The notes: a model not told the origin generated them from the sequence alone. A stretch of DNA of 64,000 bases from Legionella brunensis (GCF_001467025.1 NZ_LNXV01000003.1:233870-297869), one strand, 5' to 3'. Shown: positions 10,701-19,971, counted from the stretch's first letter. Numbers and translations: made by a program.

Positions 10701-13700
10701 GCTCCGTTCTTTTTCAGGGAAATAAGCCAGAATGCTGCTGTAGTCATTTAAGAGATAAGCTGAATTCAAATCGGCAAAAGTAATTTCTGAAGAAGCTTTT
10801 TCTAAGGTGGATGTCAGTTTATCGAGTGCTAACAAATACGCCATGTTGCATTTTCTTTGAGCCTCCGCGACTCGTTGCACCAACTCTTTCCGGTTGCTCT
10901 TATCGATGGAATAGCGGCCGCCATTGACAGCCGTTTGATACAAGAAGACTTGCAGTCTGTCAGAGATGGTACGGATCTGATTTCGCTCAAATCCCAGCTC
11001 AGCCAGGTATCCTGCGATTTTCGCAGGCGAATAAAATTCACTGGGATGGCGGTCTAATTGGTATTTGTTCGCCATGCCGTCGGCTGGGTGGATCCATTTT
11101 GCGTCTTGCATTTGCTTAAAGAGGGTTGCGACATGCGCTTTCGTTAATCCGCCAAGCCCAGTATGTTCAGGCGTGATACTAAACAACTTTTCAAGCGTAT
11201 TGGTATTAAACAAGCCATAGTTTTCGTAATAATACCCCTCTTCCTGGGCATCCACGGAGGCTTTAAATTGCCCTAAACTGCGTAAACGTTCTTCAAGTTC
11301 AATCTGCTCTTTGTCAATAAGCGCGTGTGGGTTTTTATACCCGGCAAATTGGACTAAGGGGCGACCTCCGATGGACTCAATGGGCATTTCGGAAGTCTTG
11401 GCATTGATATTAATAGGTTTTTGCTCACCCGTTAGCACCGGCGTGATTGTTTTGGAAAACACGCGTTGTAATTCATTATCAGCGGCAAATTCAGATTGTA
11501 TGGCGCGCCATAGTTCACTGAATTGATTGAATGGAATGACACCGGATAGCGCTTGGATTTGTTGGACTTCTTTGGTGAATTCAGCGACTAAATGAGGGTA
11601 GGCACTTCTATCCCAGTCACTTAATTTACCGCTTAAAGACGCTTCTCGTTCTAATAGATGATGTTGCAGTTCTGTCCCAATCAACATGAGCTTGGCAAAG
11701 CGCTCCTCCATTGTGGGCGATTCTTTTTCTTGATAGTGTTCTTTGAGGTTTCTTAATGCCTCAAGCTCGCTGGGTTTTAAAGGGGATTTGGGGACATTGG
11801 CCCCTAAGGATTGGTTTAATACCGTGGTTTTACCGGGTATTAATCCTACATGAAGAATACTTTGAAAATCTTTGGCGTGAACGGTGTCTTCTCGCACATC
11901 AAAGGTTCGCAAATGGTTGGCTGTGGCATAAGCCTTATGCAAGGTGTTCTTGCTTTGTAAATACGCTTTTTTGGCCTCTTCATAATGCGTCGTAAGTTGC
12001 TCTCTGTCCTTGCCTCCTTCTTTATAGGCAACATAAGCTTCTTGCATTGCGTCTCGTAATTTTAAATGCTCTTTCTCAAGGGCTTTAACGTGTTCTGAAT
12101 CGGGAACAAACACAAAGTATTCAGGATTCTTAATTTCTTTAATTCGAGACTCACTCTGTTTAATTTGCTTCTCGATTCTATTTTTGGCTTGTTGGCTTAA
12201 TAAATCGGAGTGGGTAATTAAAGAAAGGTCTTTTTGCAAACCTTGGATTTTCTGAGTCAGTAAGCGGACTTCATTAACCTCCGAGTCGGTCAATTCTTTT
12301 TCCGTGAACGCGCTACCTTGTTCCGTGACTTTAAGATGTTTTCTAGAGGCCTTGTCGGTGAGGTTATCCGCAACAAAGTAATCTCCTTTTTTTTCCTGAA
12401 TGACATATTTGGCAATGGCAGGGACATACACACTGTTTTCATCGATTCGGATGAGTTCATCTTGTGGGAAAGCTCGGGACAAATCCTCAATCATCGAGAA
12501 GTCGCCCGTAATATCGATGTTGATAGTGGTTTGCAGGCCATGGTGGTCTAATAAAACGCCAGTCCATCGTCCATTTTGCTGGGAAAGCTGTAGAATGGGT
12601 TTAAAGTCAGACGTGTAAGCGTGTATGTTTCCTTTTGAATCAATGAAGAAATGTTCAGCATTCAGCCTGCTTTTTAGGGCCAGGGGGACTGAGTCCATCT
12701 TTTCTGGAGAAATGTACTGAAGCATTTCCGCCTGACCGTTTAATGTTCGTAACTCCCTCTGAACAATAAGATTGCCATCAAGTTGGATGACTGAGGCTTT
12801 GACTTCGTTGTCTTCCACATAAACAAAGCCGCCGCTTTGAGGCTTGAAGGGAAGATTGTTAAGTCCTAATTCCTGCAAAGCGACATGCGATTGCAGGTAA
12901 GTAGGCATTACCCCTAATTTACTATTGCCCACATAAATAACACCGTGTAGCACATCTAAGCTTTTGTTGCCGCCTAAGGTAATAAAGCCTGGAATGTCTG
13001 AAGAGGAGGGTGAGGAAATGTTGACTTTAGGGCCATCAAATTTTTGGTCACGGGCATATTGACTAAAAACGCTATTAAAGAGTTCAGCCCGATTATTAAC
13101 CGCTAACTGGCTTGAAAATTCAAGCAGTTGCTCGTGTAGCTGATTGATATTAGTCTGAGCTAAGGACATTTCTCGGGTGTATTCAAAATTGGTTTGAAGA
13201 TTATCAAGAACATCTTCAGACGCTTGGTCAAGAATTAATTGATACGCTAAATTAGCACAGATCAATTGGGCATAGAGCGTATCCAGAACCTCAGTATTGA
13301 TGGGCTCTTGCAGAAGCTCATGTTTAATTTTTAACGACAGTAAATTAACTTCTTTTGCAAATCCTAGTAATCGGTCTGACCCTTCTGTATTTGAGGCATC
13401 TGTGAACGTAGTAATTAACTCCATTGTCTTGGGTGTATCATAGATATCTTGATACTTGGTATTGTTTTGAAAGAGTTTGGGTGAAAGATTGGCGCACCGA
13501 AGTAAAAGCTCCTCGATGAAGGCTTGATGGGGGGTATAAAGGTTACACCACTCACTGTCATTAAAACGTGGCTCATTAAATTGAAGTGCCTTTAAGAAAT
13601 TGAGCAGTTCATGTTTTTCTACCTCTGTGGCCTGTTGAAAGGCATCTAGCAACGCTCTAGAAAAAAGTTCGCGGCCTTGCGTGCTGTTAATGCCGTCAGT

Positions 13701-16700
13701 AGACAGCAGTAAGTCTGGATTGGAGTAGTAGGCAAGAAATTGATGGGCGAGTAAAGCATCCCCATTACGCATGCCTAAGCGATCGGCTAATTTGCGTAGC
13801 CTGGGATCACTCCCTGTACCTGATTTTTCTTGACCATAGGATGTTAACGCGATTTGTAATCCTTTTTGCCCCTCATAGAGCCCTTCTAAACTCACAGGGG
13901 ATTCATGTAATGCAATATCTATTTCTTTGAATAGAGTAATATCCTTCGGTTCTGTTCCCCCGGGCGCTAGCATGGCAATTTTTCTTGACATGGCGCCATC
14001 AGGAGGCACAATCAGCCGTTCCCATTGTTTAATGGTTGAATAGAATTTTGAGTTAACTGTGGCCTTTCCAGACTCATCTCCCGGAATTTGTGATAGGCTC
14101 AATTTGATTAAAGCCGTTAAGACTTGCACGCGCTCATTATTTTCTAATTTTAGAAAAGAATCTTTAATGGAATTTCCATCGTCTCTGTAGTGATCAATCA
14201 GGGTGTTGGCTATCTCCAATACCAATTCTTGCGGTGGGGGGTAGGGTAAATTAAAAATTTTGGCCGCAGAAAGGTGACAGAATTCGTTAATACGCTGTGC
14301 TTTATTCTCTAAGGAGCTATGTCTTTTTAATTGATGCAGATAATTTTTTACCTCATGGAAATAGCGTTCGCATTCTGCTTTTGACTCCCCTTCATGATGA
14401 GGCATTGGGTGCTCTCGTAAAAAGGTTAAGGTGCTCCCATCCATTGCTTCCTTGGCTGTCTGTGATAAGAAAACTTCATTGGGCAGTACAAATGCGTTGG
14501 TCTTTGTAAAACTTTCATGTTGCGCTAATAAGTCCCTTTGGTTTAGCTGAACCGGCGCTAGTGCTGGTGTTTTTTCTTTAGGTTTAGAGACAGTGCTTCC
14601 CATCACTTTTTTAAATCGCCTTAAGATGAGGCTTGCCATTTTCTTACGTTCCTGGTGAAACGTGTCGATTTCTTGTTCGCTAATCGGTTTCCACCCCAGG
14701 TTTTTCATTTGTTCTGTCGTCAATTCTATGGGATAGCCTGCCTCCTTAAGGGCTGCATATTTAATGTTTGCCTTTTGCTCTATAAAATGATGAAACGCAT
14801 GATTAATGCCCTCACGGAGAGCAGATTCGGATTGATTTGGCTTTTGAATTCTGTATAAAAGGTCGGGGCTTGTGTGTTGTAACCAAATTTTAAACATCTC
14901 ACGAACCCAGACCTCTTTAATTTCTTCTGGAATCGGTTGTTGACTGATTTCTTGTGCCTGCTTATCCATCCTAATGAATTCTTGCTTGGCACTTGCAAGT
15001 GAGGTCAGATTGCTTGCGTCAGCAAAGTCGGTGTCTAATATGACTTTTCGTTCGACAATTTCACCCACTTGCGTTTTAAGCTTTTGATTTAAATGCTGGA
15101 TTTTGTAAAATACGGAGTCAGGTTTGAACGTATTTTTTCCTTGTTTAAAAAACTCGGCACGCTTTGATGCGGATTGTTGATACATTTCTGGATTGCGATC
15201 TTTCTCAGTTCCCATTTTTCCCGCGGAAAGGTCATCAAGTATTCGGTACTCGGCATTCGTTTGTAGATGATTATTGATAATTTTCTGGCGAGACTGATTT
15301 AGGAGCAGATCTCGATTCGCTATCCCATTTTCAATGTCTACTTGAAACTCTTTTAACTTACTATCTAAGGTTTCTTCAGCACTGGCAAGCTCACCTTGGG
15401 CTTGGACAAAAGCATGGCTTACCGCATTAATGGTCTGTAAATCCTTATGGTTCCCTTGTAACCTGTCAACCAAATCCCTTGCCTTGGCAATTTTATTCGC
15501 CGGTGAACCTTTAACATTAGCAAGTTGTTGGAGGTATTGAATTTTAGTAGAAACAGACGTATGCAACTTTTCATACTCTTGTTGTTCGCTTTTCAAGAGG
15601 TCACGACGTAGCTCTAAATTTCTTAACCTTACAGAACTTCTGTCTGGATTATCGAGCTTTTCTTCTGCAATTTGTTTCTCAATGAACCTTATATTTGTGC
15701 GAGCTTGCTTAAGCATGAGAAATACTCGGTTTTGGCTTACAGCAAGCTTTTTAATAGCACTTTGCAGTGATTGTTCTGTTTTATCCGCACTGTCTTTAAG
15801 TTTTTCCTCAAAGGTTTTGCGTTGCGTTGGGTAGACTTCTTTGACGTACCGTGCTTCAATTTCTGGTGAAGCATTGCGTAAATAATCTAACAGACCAATC
15901 ACTTTGGGATTGGTTAATGATTCTTTATTTTTGACAACCAATTTAAAGAAGGTCGCCTTGTCAATTTCCCTTTGTTTCCCGCCAATATTAATTTCAATTT
16001 TAATGTTGTCTTTTCTGGCAAAACCTTCAGTAAAGCTGACAATATTGGCATTTTCTAAATCATGGAGTGTCACTTTCTTGGAAGCCTGGCGATAACTGGC
16101 ATGGGGTAATCGTTCATTTTCTGATTGGATATGGCGCTCATTGACGCTAAGCTTTTTAATCTGATGGTTGAGTAATTGGATCGTTGCTTTCCAGGCTTGA
16201 GCCGCAGCATGCTCACTTAACTTCTCCAGGGCATGGGGTTCTATCTTACCACTCGAATCCGTTTTTAAAGGCATTACTGCGGAATCCCAGTTGAATGAGG
16301 AATTTTTGGCGGATACGGCAGGCGAAAAAATTGCTTCAATTTCTTGTTGTCGCTTGCCTTGCTTTAAGAATAAATAATAAGATTTTGCATGGCTTGCAAT
16401 TTTGGCATCAATACGCTGTATTGCTAATTGATTGTTACTATTCTTAACTTGAGCCAGTTTTTCTCTGGCATCCAGCAAGGCTTTAAAATATTTCTGATAA
16501 TATTCCTTAGATGGCGGTTCTTTGACCTCACATAATCGCCTGGATACCTCTTGCAATTCGGATGGAGATAAATATTCGGGCTCAATGCCTTGAAGCATGG
16601 GGACATATTCATCATTAATAAAACGGCCTTTTCCCCGTTCAATGTCTTTCAGTAATCCATCTCGTTGTTCAAGTAAGGTAGCGAGCCTAAATTTTTTATA

Positions 16701-18644
16701 AGTGGATTTACCGAGCTCGTAGAGTTCGCAGGATTGTGCTTTTTTGGCAAAACAGTTTTGGGTATTTTGGGGGCGCTGTAGTAAGTCGCCAAATTTAGGA
16801 GGTGCATCAGGAGAGGCGATAGAGCCAAAGTGCTCCATGTAGTAGGCGTATTTGAAGGACTGTTGCCTCAGCGCTAACACCCGCCTTAACCATCCCATAT
16901 GGCTTCGCTCTTCCATTGAAGAACTCTTAAGATTATGCTCTATGTGCGTTTGTGCGTGGCCTGCTGGCGATTTGGTGCGTATTAAATAACTTAAATAATC
17001 CAGGCCTTTTGCTGAAATTAAACGTTCCTGTGGAATAGAAAAGGACAGTTCATTTTTTCTCATTGCCCCACTGCTTCGAAGACGTGATAGTTTTATTAAA
17101 CCGATAAAACTCTGGCTAAGCGATGTATTTTCCAAAGCGCCCGAGGAGTCGTAAGTCGATAATTTAAATTCATTACCTACTTTTTTGATGACCAGTTGCA
17201 TTGCATGCTTTTCTAATCCTGTTTCCAAATATAAGGATTGGCCATCTTCTAGCTCAGCGCAGGCTTGCTGTAATGCTTTACTGGCGGTTTTAAGTCGCTT
17301 TTCAAATGCTTGTTGTTTTTTATCAAATTCTTCAGATTTTTTGTAACCCTGTCCATCTTTTTCGTATCCTCCCCAAGAGGTACATACCGCATATAGAGCA
17401 TTACTTAAGTCGCGTGAGCGCTCCATGTTTTGTTGGTAAAGCTCTATCTGAGCTCTTTCGCTTTCTGATAGATGTAACCCATATTGACTAAAGTATTCAG
17501 GGGAGTGGACTATTTTGTCGACCACCTCTGACTCGAGTGCGGTAACAAAAAAAGGAACTCCTCCGATGGCACAAGCATGCTCTCCTTGTAAGGGATTATC
17601 TTCTTTAGGGATTACCCGTTTAATTGCTCTATTTATTTGGTTAACCTTGTCATCACTATCTTCTGGTTCTGTTAAAGATCCGATCACATTCAGCAAATCA
17701 CCATGATTGTTACTTTTGGTACCAGCAACCATTTGTGATGCCAGGACCATTCCGAATCGAGACATGATCTTTTTTGTTTGGTTTTCGACTGTAGTTTCCT
17801 GAGCCTCTTGTAGTTCACCTACCCTTGATACTTCAGTTATATTGGCGATGCGTTGTGCGCCATGGACGCGCATTTCCTCTATAGATTTTTGCTCTTCTGC
17901 TGAGATTTCGACCTTATAGGGATTTTTATTTTTTGGTTTAACATCAAAAAAACCGAAAAATACAAACGCATTGAATAAAAAGTTTTTGGCATCAGACCAG
18001 GCTTTAGATAACCAGGATGGTTGCGATTTTTTAGGCTCTTCAACCGGTGGGGGATCTGGCTTTTTATTGCGAAGCTCTAAATTAACCTCATCAATCTTTG
18101 CAATTACTTTTTTCCATTCATCTAACTCCCAGTGAGGATTTCCCTGCTGTTCTTGCCAAATCTTATTATCAGACTCTTGCCAAGTGTTTTCTTGCTTCCG
18201 TCGGTCTATTTCAGCGCTTAATGCAAGATGGAATGCTTTCTCATGTTCAAGGTGGTATGTGCTCAGTTTATATTCAAGAAAAAACAACTCCTCATTCTTT
18301 GCTAATTCAAGGAATGTTTTCTTTGCCTCATCATGAGTCAGGTTGGACAGGGTTTTTGTGATGAACTTTTTGGCTAAATCTTCCAGTTGGGCATTTACAC
18401 CGATATTTTGTTGAGTCGCTTCAGAAAGAGCATCCGCTTTTTCAGGATCTTCGCGAATTTGCTGTTCGCGCTTGGTTAAGAATTGTTGTAGGACTCTTCG
18501 ACGATCGTTGTCCGTTATTTTTTGCAGAACGACTGAGCGCAATATCTTAACGTCATCGATATTAAGATTTTCTATGAACGAACCAATTTGTTGTAACTCT
18601 ACAAAGGAAAATAGATTAACAAATTCTTCAGTGTATCTAGCCAT
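4800..18644 (-). CDS. Giant 4,614-aa helicase-like protein (DUF3638/DUF3645 type)
   Basis: This single open frame of 4,614 aa (about 520 kDa) is mostly charged alpha-helix with long coiled-coil-prone stretches. A nucleotide-binding core sits at about 2,750-3,420. It has a Walker A-like QARMGFGKTS (about 2,767), FDELDA (about 2,922), a GFSGTAGD turn (about 3,222), then YYDQSHSRGADI (about 3,367) and AIMRMRK (about 3,397). The order and wording match the DUF3638/DUF3645 family, best known from very large fungal proteins with RGTDLK and MRMRKLG motifs, so family membership is well supported and function is not. Residues about 3,600-3,633 are a Ser/Gln/Glu linker. An early region (about 415-630) has a Cys/His/Asp pattern that may be a peptidase. 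No signal peptide or TM segment is visible. The C-terminus is Glu/Lys/Ser-rich. ATG 18644 has AAGGG 7 bp upstream. A secreted effector or a self-acting defence protein are both possible. Confidence 0.88.
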   Translation of the reverse strand: MARYTEEFVNLFSFVELQQIGSFIENLNIDDVKILRSVVLQKITDNDRRRVLQQFLTKREQQIREDPEKADALSEATQQNIGVNAQLEDLAKKFITKTLSNLTHDEAKKTFLELAKNEELFFLEYKLSTYHLEHEKAFHLALSAEIDRRKQENTWQESDNKIWQEQQGNPHWELDEWKKVIAKIDEVNLELRNKKPDPPPVEEPKKSQPSWLSKAWSDAKNFLFNAFVFFGFFDVKPKNKNPYKVEISAEEQKSIEEMRVHGAQRIANITEVSRVGELQEAQETTVENQTKKIMSRFGMVLASQMVAGTKSNNHGDLLNVIGSLTEPEDSDDKVNQINRAIKRVIPKEDNPLQGEHACAIGGVPFFVTALESEVVDKIVHSPEYFSQYGLHLSESERAQIELYQQNMERSRDLSNALYAVCTSWGGYEKDGQGYKKSEEFDKKQQAFEKRLKTASKALQQACAELEDGQSLYLETGLEKHAMQLVIKKVGNEFKLSTYDSSGALENTSLSQSFIGLIKLSRLRSSGAMRKNELSFSIPQERLISAKGLDYLSYLIRTKSPAGHAQTHIEHNLKSSSMEERSHMGWLRRVLALRQQSFKYAYYMEHFGSIASPDAPPKFGDLLQRPQNTQNCFAKKAQSCELYELGKSTYKKFRLATLLEQRDGLLKDIERGKGRFINDEYVPMLQGIEPEYLSPSELQEVSRRLCEVKEPPSKEYYQKYFKALLDAREKLAQVKNSNNQLAIQRIDAKIASHAKSYYLFLKQGKRQQEIEAIFSPAVSAKNSSFNWDSAVMPLKTDSSGKIEPHALEKLSEHAAAQAWKATIQLLNHQIKKLSVNERHIQSENERLPHASYRQASKKVTLHDLENANIVSFTEGFARKDNIKIEINIGGKQREIDKATFFKLVVKNKESLTNPKVIGLLDYLRNASPEIEARYVKEVYPTQRKTFEEKLKDSADKTEQSLQSAIKKLAVSQNRVFLMLKQARTNIRFIEKQIAEEKLDNPDRSSVRLRNLELRRDLLKSEQQEYEKLHTSVSTKIQYLQQLANVKGSPANKIAKARDLVDRLQGNHKDLQTINAVSHAFVQAQGELASAEETLDSKLKEFQVDIENGIANRDLLLNQSRQKIINNHLQTNAEYRILDDLSAGKMGTEKDRNPEMYQQSASKRAEFFKQGKNTFKPDSVFYKIQHLNQKLKTQVGEIVERKVILDTDFADASNLTSLASAKQEFIRMDKQAQEISQQPIPEEIKEVWVREMFKIWLQHTSPDLLYRIQKPNQSESALREGINHAFHHFIEQKANIKYAALKEAGYPIELTTEQMKNLGWKPISEQEIDTFHQERKKMASLILRRFKKVMGSTVSKPKEKTPALAPVQLNQRDLLAQHESFTKTNAFVLPNEVFLSQTAKEAMDGSTLTFLREHPMPHHEGESKAECERYFHEVKNYLHQLKRHSSLENKAQRINEFCHLSAAKIFNLPYPPPQELVLEIANTLIDHYRDDGNSIKDSFLKLENNERVQVLTALIKLSLSQIPGDESGKATVNSKFYSTIKQWERLIVPPDGAMSRKIAMLAPGGTEPKDITLFKEIDIALHESPVSLEGLYEGQKGLQIALTSYGQEKSGTGSDPRLRKLADRLGMRNGDALLAHQFLAYYSNPDLLLSTDGINSTQGRELFSRALLDAFQQATEVEKHELLNFLKALQFNEPRFNDSEWCNLYTPHQAFIEELLLRCANLSPKLFQNNTKYQDIYDTPKTMELITTFTDASNTEGSDRLLGFAKEVNLLSLKIKHELLQEPINTEVLDTLYAQLICANLAYQLILDQASEDVLDNLQTNFEYTREMSLAQTNINQLHEQLLEFSSQLAVNNRAELFNSVFSQYARDQKFDGPKVNISSPSSSDIPGFITLGGNKSLDVLHGVIYVGNSKLGVMPTYLQSHVALQELGLNNLPFKPQSGGFVYVEDNEVKASVIQLDGNLIVQRELRTLNGQAEMLQYISPEKMDSVPLALKSRLNAEHFFIDSKGNIHAYTSDFKPILQLSQQNGRWTGVLLDHHGLQTTINIDITGDFSMIEDLSRAFPQDELIRIDENSVYVPAIAKYVIQEKKGDYFVADNLTDKASRKHLKVTEQGSAFTEKELTDSEVNEVRLLTQKIQGLQKDLSLITHSDLLSQQAKNRIEKQIKQSESRIKEIKNPEYFVFVPDSEHVKALEKEHLKLRDAMQEAYVAYKEGGKDREQLTTHYEEAKKAYLQSKNTLHKAYATANHLRTFDVREDTVHAKDFQSILHVGLIPGKTTVLNQSLGANVPKSPLKPSELEALRNLKEHYQEKESPTMEERFAKLMLIGTELQHHLLEREASLSGKLSDWDRSAYPHLVAEFTKEVQQIQALSGVIPFNQFSELWRAIQSEFAADNELQRVFSKTITPVLTGEQKPININAKTSEMPIESIGGRPLVQFAGYKNPHALIDKEQIELEERLRSLGQFKASVDAQEEGYYYENYGLFNTNTLEKLFSITPEHTGLGGLTKAHVATLFKQMQDAKWIHPADGMANKYQLDRHPSEFYSPAKIAGYLAELGFERNQIRTISDRLQVFLYQTAVNGGRYSIDKSNRKELVQRVAEAQRKCNMAYLLALDKLTSTLEKASSEITFADLNSAYLLNDYSSILAYFPEKERSQIEIVLKNGTTRLLYHKTELDHLNDIQETFNMGQDSKALAMLHTRRNYQLDKLLESELPLDEKSTKEEVLKVEQEQKMQRAFLLFESEFGHRCNARQVSIFHGLLLDDKTDPDKIDAAQARMGFGKTSLLPLVALYKTGEKLVRFIVPKSALETNTADMSLTLTNILGRRAVKDDFQRYRIATDPESNMGEKSPRLKSLQDAKADLKKRLMLYQRVRENREVLVQAPSVRNSLECQAKIFLDLLLRASNEPLQQKELMECISLLNEIRSLETISVFDELDATQDPATTEVNYTAGEKIALDSTEIYPLEVITQTIKASEDKSVTHLATTLLQQFGINDDDHSLFNYITSLEVKQPASVTAANSTEIYLIRAILTNPVMLSIFTEKEPGTDFGVWFENAKDGSKLYDYEALRTGKDASSRTPLLIAIPYSAANTPKPQGSRFDNPEVTAITSLLYYLDPRTELNEQPHLEFLIDAFRKGIGETPFLNPSSGQLDPEFKTLVQEIKALAEIEDPLIRNEARKQYFATLEPRMKEGQIPPTAFRKMLARTVIQEQVKFDAGKANSNRYEQGTANDAVIGFSGTAGDTSSHFKVNMLDPAADGNMTLGIMGRKNCQATTPLNTTSFTQTGEDYTTALIKQLASSFSPNTRTLIDVGGLCKSSNRAVAKEIAMQLKSQASPLKGVIFYDDLTNMKKLLVLDSANKEKIVDLTPEMVSESDREGSYFTYYDQSHSRGADIKQMDGAHALLTLNFTVTNNDYKQAIMRMRKIVDKTSGQSFSTAVPDTVREKIISYLGLKKEHTLTGNDIAFWLRQRELESNLSNVSLLTMELDAVIKNAILQQQAELTKLMSPTLTETQVEAFRECIKALNNISPFISGSSTDLYAKYGKAYGHVKKEDFIRDLKTSFEKQLTTVFSEVNLARQKMNLPLATNQQPYLEMEQRIIQKREAQLSDEFIIPSASTMNESHSETENQSESQSESQNQTQTHSFSEVANEEVVVDAQLKKYDFPFEPVSMSYLSSSENMEQLPRASSIAHMSHLFNENDPVRCSPTYLLDEQLDLEHGNLTPPLQYFLAREEGNPKVILINQDEANRFKAAPVSPPWSLYDIRLKKEETLAPITGPAITSLKGSLLKKLYFSSYRYDVKLKSSNPAQSLEGIYTPEQLQPSLTIEFKSHAPQAGVPFKLPAWGFYGNKKQDIGLHIGRTNLSIKDKYEKKGVTISIGEGADRTEVFISAKLNKRILAEMPMDTESEISEKTPKLKQIKEQINQEYDAAMSKRTEFKKELASLKAKKKKVLEDYDKKIAELETKKNAAIGRAKASIDKSFGESMKDHLNRRKMHEDFLAKNVGAMCRLKIGDNKEFGIEVFGKTFAGIDKAITHCCNELYEENKKQALSPTELDKKLNAYIQAIAKATEERYQKVAQYKSKIFTPIESLYAAAQSSPPWPKNKLELALRKELQDIKRQWTDSKEKTDDKRHKKWNQFVSTIEEATNSSKGLPIDQFHQKVIDGLTKFAADNKMDANKLISVIMPRLCYSLSSAENIHAPPKVGFPVVDLPLDSSIVAVKEDINNFIKKGFLLATTTPSQEQSAFFASLHSHVKGKINNLDYKLPDVLLDHEKVPISPMAIMKAVKQVLVGQSIRTIDSEFISLCRESASFLVGRKAVENILDNYQPVENRSSKLDPVDGQEAQMFPSTYKALAKLDAEVLDIQRQIDEAKGLRKGDLATIQEKKAQLREQLKQLEENTLAELKAEKSAVNKLLSGIKNLWQVFARHQVALEKNEPIAFLESHFDLERIIRDDVSTSATLTFMPPEFYEIELDMQKQQLHMHGLDEAESKAKQSLDIATVIIRNDAEAIRLRECHVMHEFEHVYSIDEIESQQTLDNTTAITTTMTRDNIGILKRESHSLTENTVASKKLSKEGLITEASESLTEDSVSQKEDEAEKVEKSKKASTLFKQEVIKLKEDNTHDHTLVPK

Positions 18645-18661
18645 GTATAACCCTTCAGGAT

Positions 18662-18690
18662 TTTATAAGTTGTATAAAACAATTAATCAA
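18662..18690 (-). promoter_or_regulatory. Candidate promoter of the giant gene
   Basis: Read on the minus strand, TTGATT (18690-18685) and TATAAA (18667-18662) are separated by exactly 17 bp. The predicted start is near 18655, only about 11 bp before the ATG. The mRNA leader would be minimal and would barely include the AAGGG at 18655-18651. Confidence 0.45.
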
Positions 18691-19113
18691 GTGGATCAAT
18701 AATTGATTTATATGTTTATATTATTATCGTACATTTGGCAGTTTTTAGCGTGTTTGGGGCGGCAAAAGACTAAAAACTTACTCTGACGATAGAAATGATT
18801 TAGCTACCCTTCCAAAGTAAGATTGCTCTTATCTAAATTATATGTTTAAAAAATTAACAAAATATGAGTAGGCCTAAGTTAGCCAGTGATTTACATTGTC
18901 ATTTGGAGTGACTTCGAATTATTTCGAGACGATTTAGAAATATTGATATGATAGACCTGGGCGGCTTTATTATGTGGATTGCAGGCGAGAGTCTTTCCTC
19001 TGAGTCTATATCTATCGACTCTTCTTAATTTATCAGTCATGAAATATATTAATAATTAGTAATTTTAAAAGTTCGCTTAAAATTCAGCTTAATAGGGTAA
19101 GGGAAAATTTTTG
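18691..19113. other. Intergenic region between divergent genes
   Basis: This AT-rich stretch lies between the giant gene and the bestrophin-like gene. It contains a small palindrome, ATCAAT-A-ATTGAT, near 18695-18708. I see no ORF, RNA gene or repeat that I can support. AAGGGA at 19099-19104 is the ribosome-binding site of the next gene. Confidence 0.5.
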
Positions 19114-19971
19114 ATGAAATTAAGATCGTATAATCTTTTAACTTGGATACCGCATCTTTTCTTATTTTATAAAGAAAAAGTATTTCGCAAGTTGCTGCCG
19201 ATAACGTTAATTATTACTGCTTATGCTGTAATAATTGCCTCTTTTTTTGAAAATACCCAAGGTTATAACTTAGGGCAATTCCACTTGATATTTAGCTTTA
19301 TTTTAACCGTGATCATTGGTTTTAGAGTCAATAGTAGTTATGGGCGGTGGTGGGAAGGTCGTACTTTGTGGGGTTCCATTGTGAATAATTGCCGTAATCT
19401 TGGGTTAAAATTTGATGCTTTTGTAGGTTTAAAGCAGCATCCTGAATTTTATGAGCTTTTGAGAAAATTGCCAGTGATTATCAAAGATCATCTGCGAAAG
19501 AATACCAAGCAACTAGAGAGACAGCTCCTTTCTCTTTGCATCCATGATTTGAATTCACAGAATCCAGTATTATTGGTAACAAAACGTATGTATGTCATGA
19601 TCAATAGATTACGCCAAGATAATCTATTGCAGCTAGAACAATATTTAGCTTTGGATTCTCATCTAGTGAATTTAATTGATGCAGTAGGTGGGTGCGAGCG
19701 AATTGCTAATACGCCTGTTCCGCCAGTATTTTCTTATTTTGTTAAACAAGCGTTGCTTTTTTATGTACTCATTTTTCCTTTTGGCTGGTCTGACACATTT
19801 GGTTATCTAGTTGTTCCTGTGATGGTAATGATTGTCTATGTTTGGTTGGGTTTAGAAATTTTATCGGAAGAGTTGGAAGAACCTTTTGGCAAAGGAGAAA
19901 ATAACTTGCCTTTGAACCTTATTGCCAAAAATATTGTCAGAAATATTGAGCAAATTTCTGAACCACTTTAA
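19114..19971 (+). CDS. Bestrophin-family (UPF0187/YneE-like) membrane channel
   Basis: This 285-aa inner-membrane protein has the bestrophin pattern. An N-terminal amphipathic start is followed by TM1 at about 27-48 and TM2 near 58-75. The signature VNSSYGRWWEGRTLWGSIV comes right after TM2. The C-terminal half has two further membrane stretches around 205-250, ending in LGLEILSEELEEPFG, the conserved Glu-rich end of the family. Bacterial homologues form pentameric ion channels. The start is the ATG at 19114 with AAGGGA 9 bp upstream; a TTG directly in front is less likely. Length is typical. Confidence 0.9.
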   Translation: MKLRSYNLLTWIPHLFLFYKEKVFRKLLPITLIITAYAVIIASFFENTQGYNLGQFHLIFSFILTVIIGFRVNSSYGRWWEGRTLWGSIVNNCRNLGLKFDAFVGLKQHPEFYELLRKLPVIIKDHLRKNTKQLERQLLSLCIHDLNSQNPVLLVTKRMYVMINRLRQDNLLQLEQYLALDSHLVNLIDAVGGCERIANTPVPPVFSYFVKQALLFYVLIFPFGWSDTFGYLVVPVMVMIVYVWLGLEILSEELEEPFGKGENNLPLNLIAKNIVRNIEQISEPL

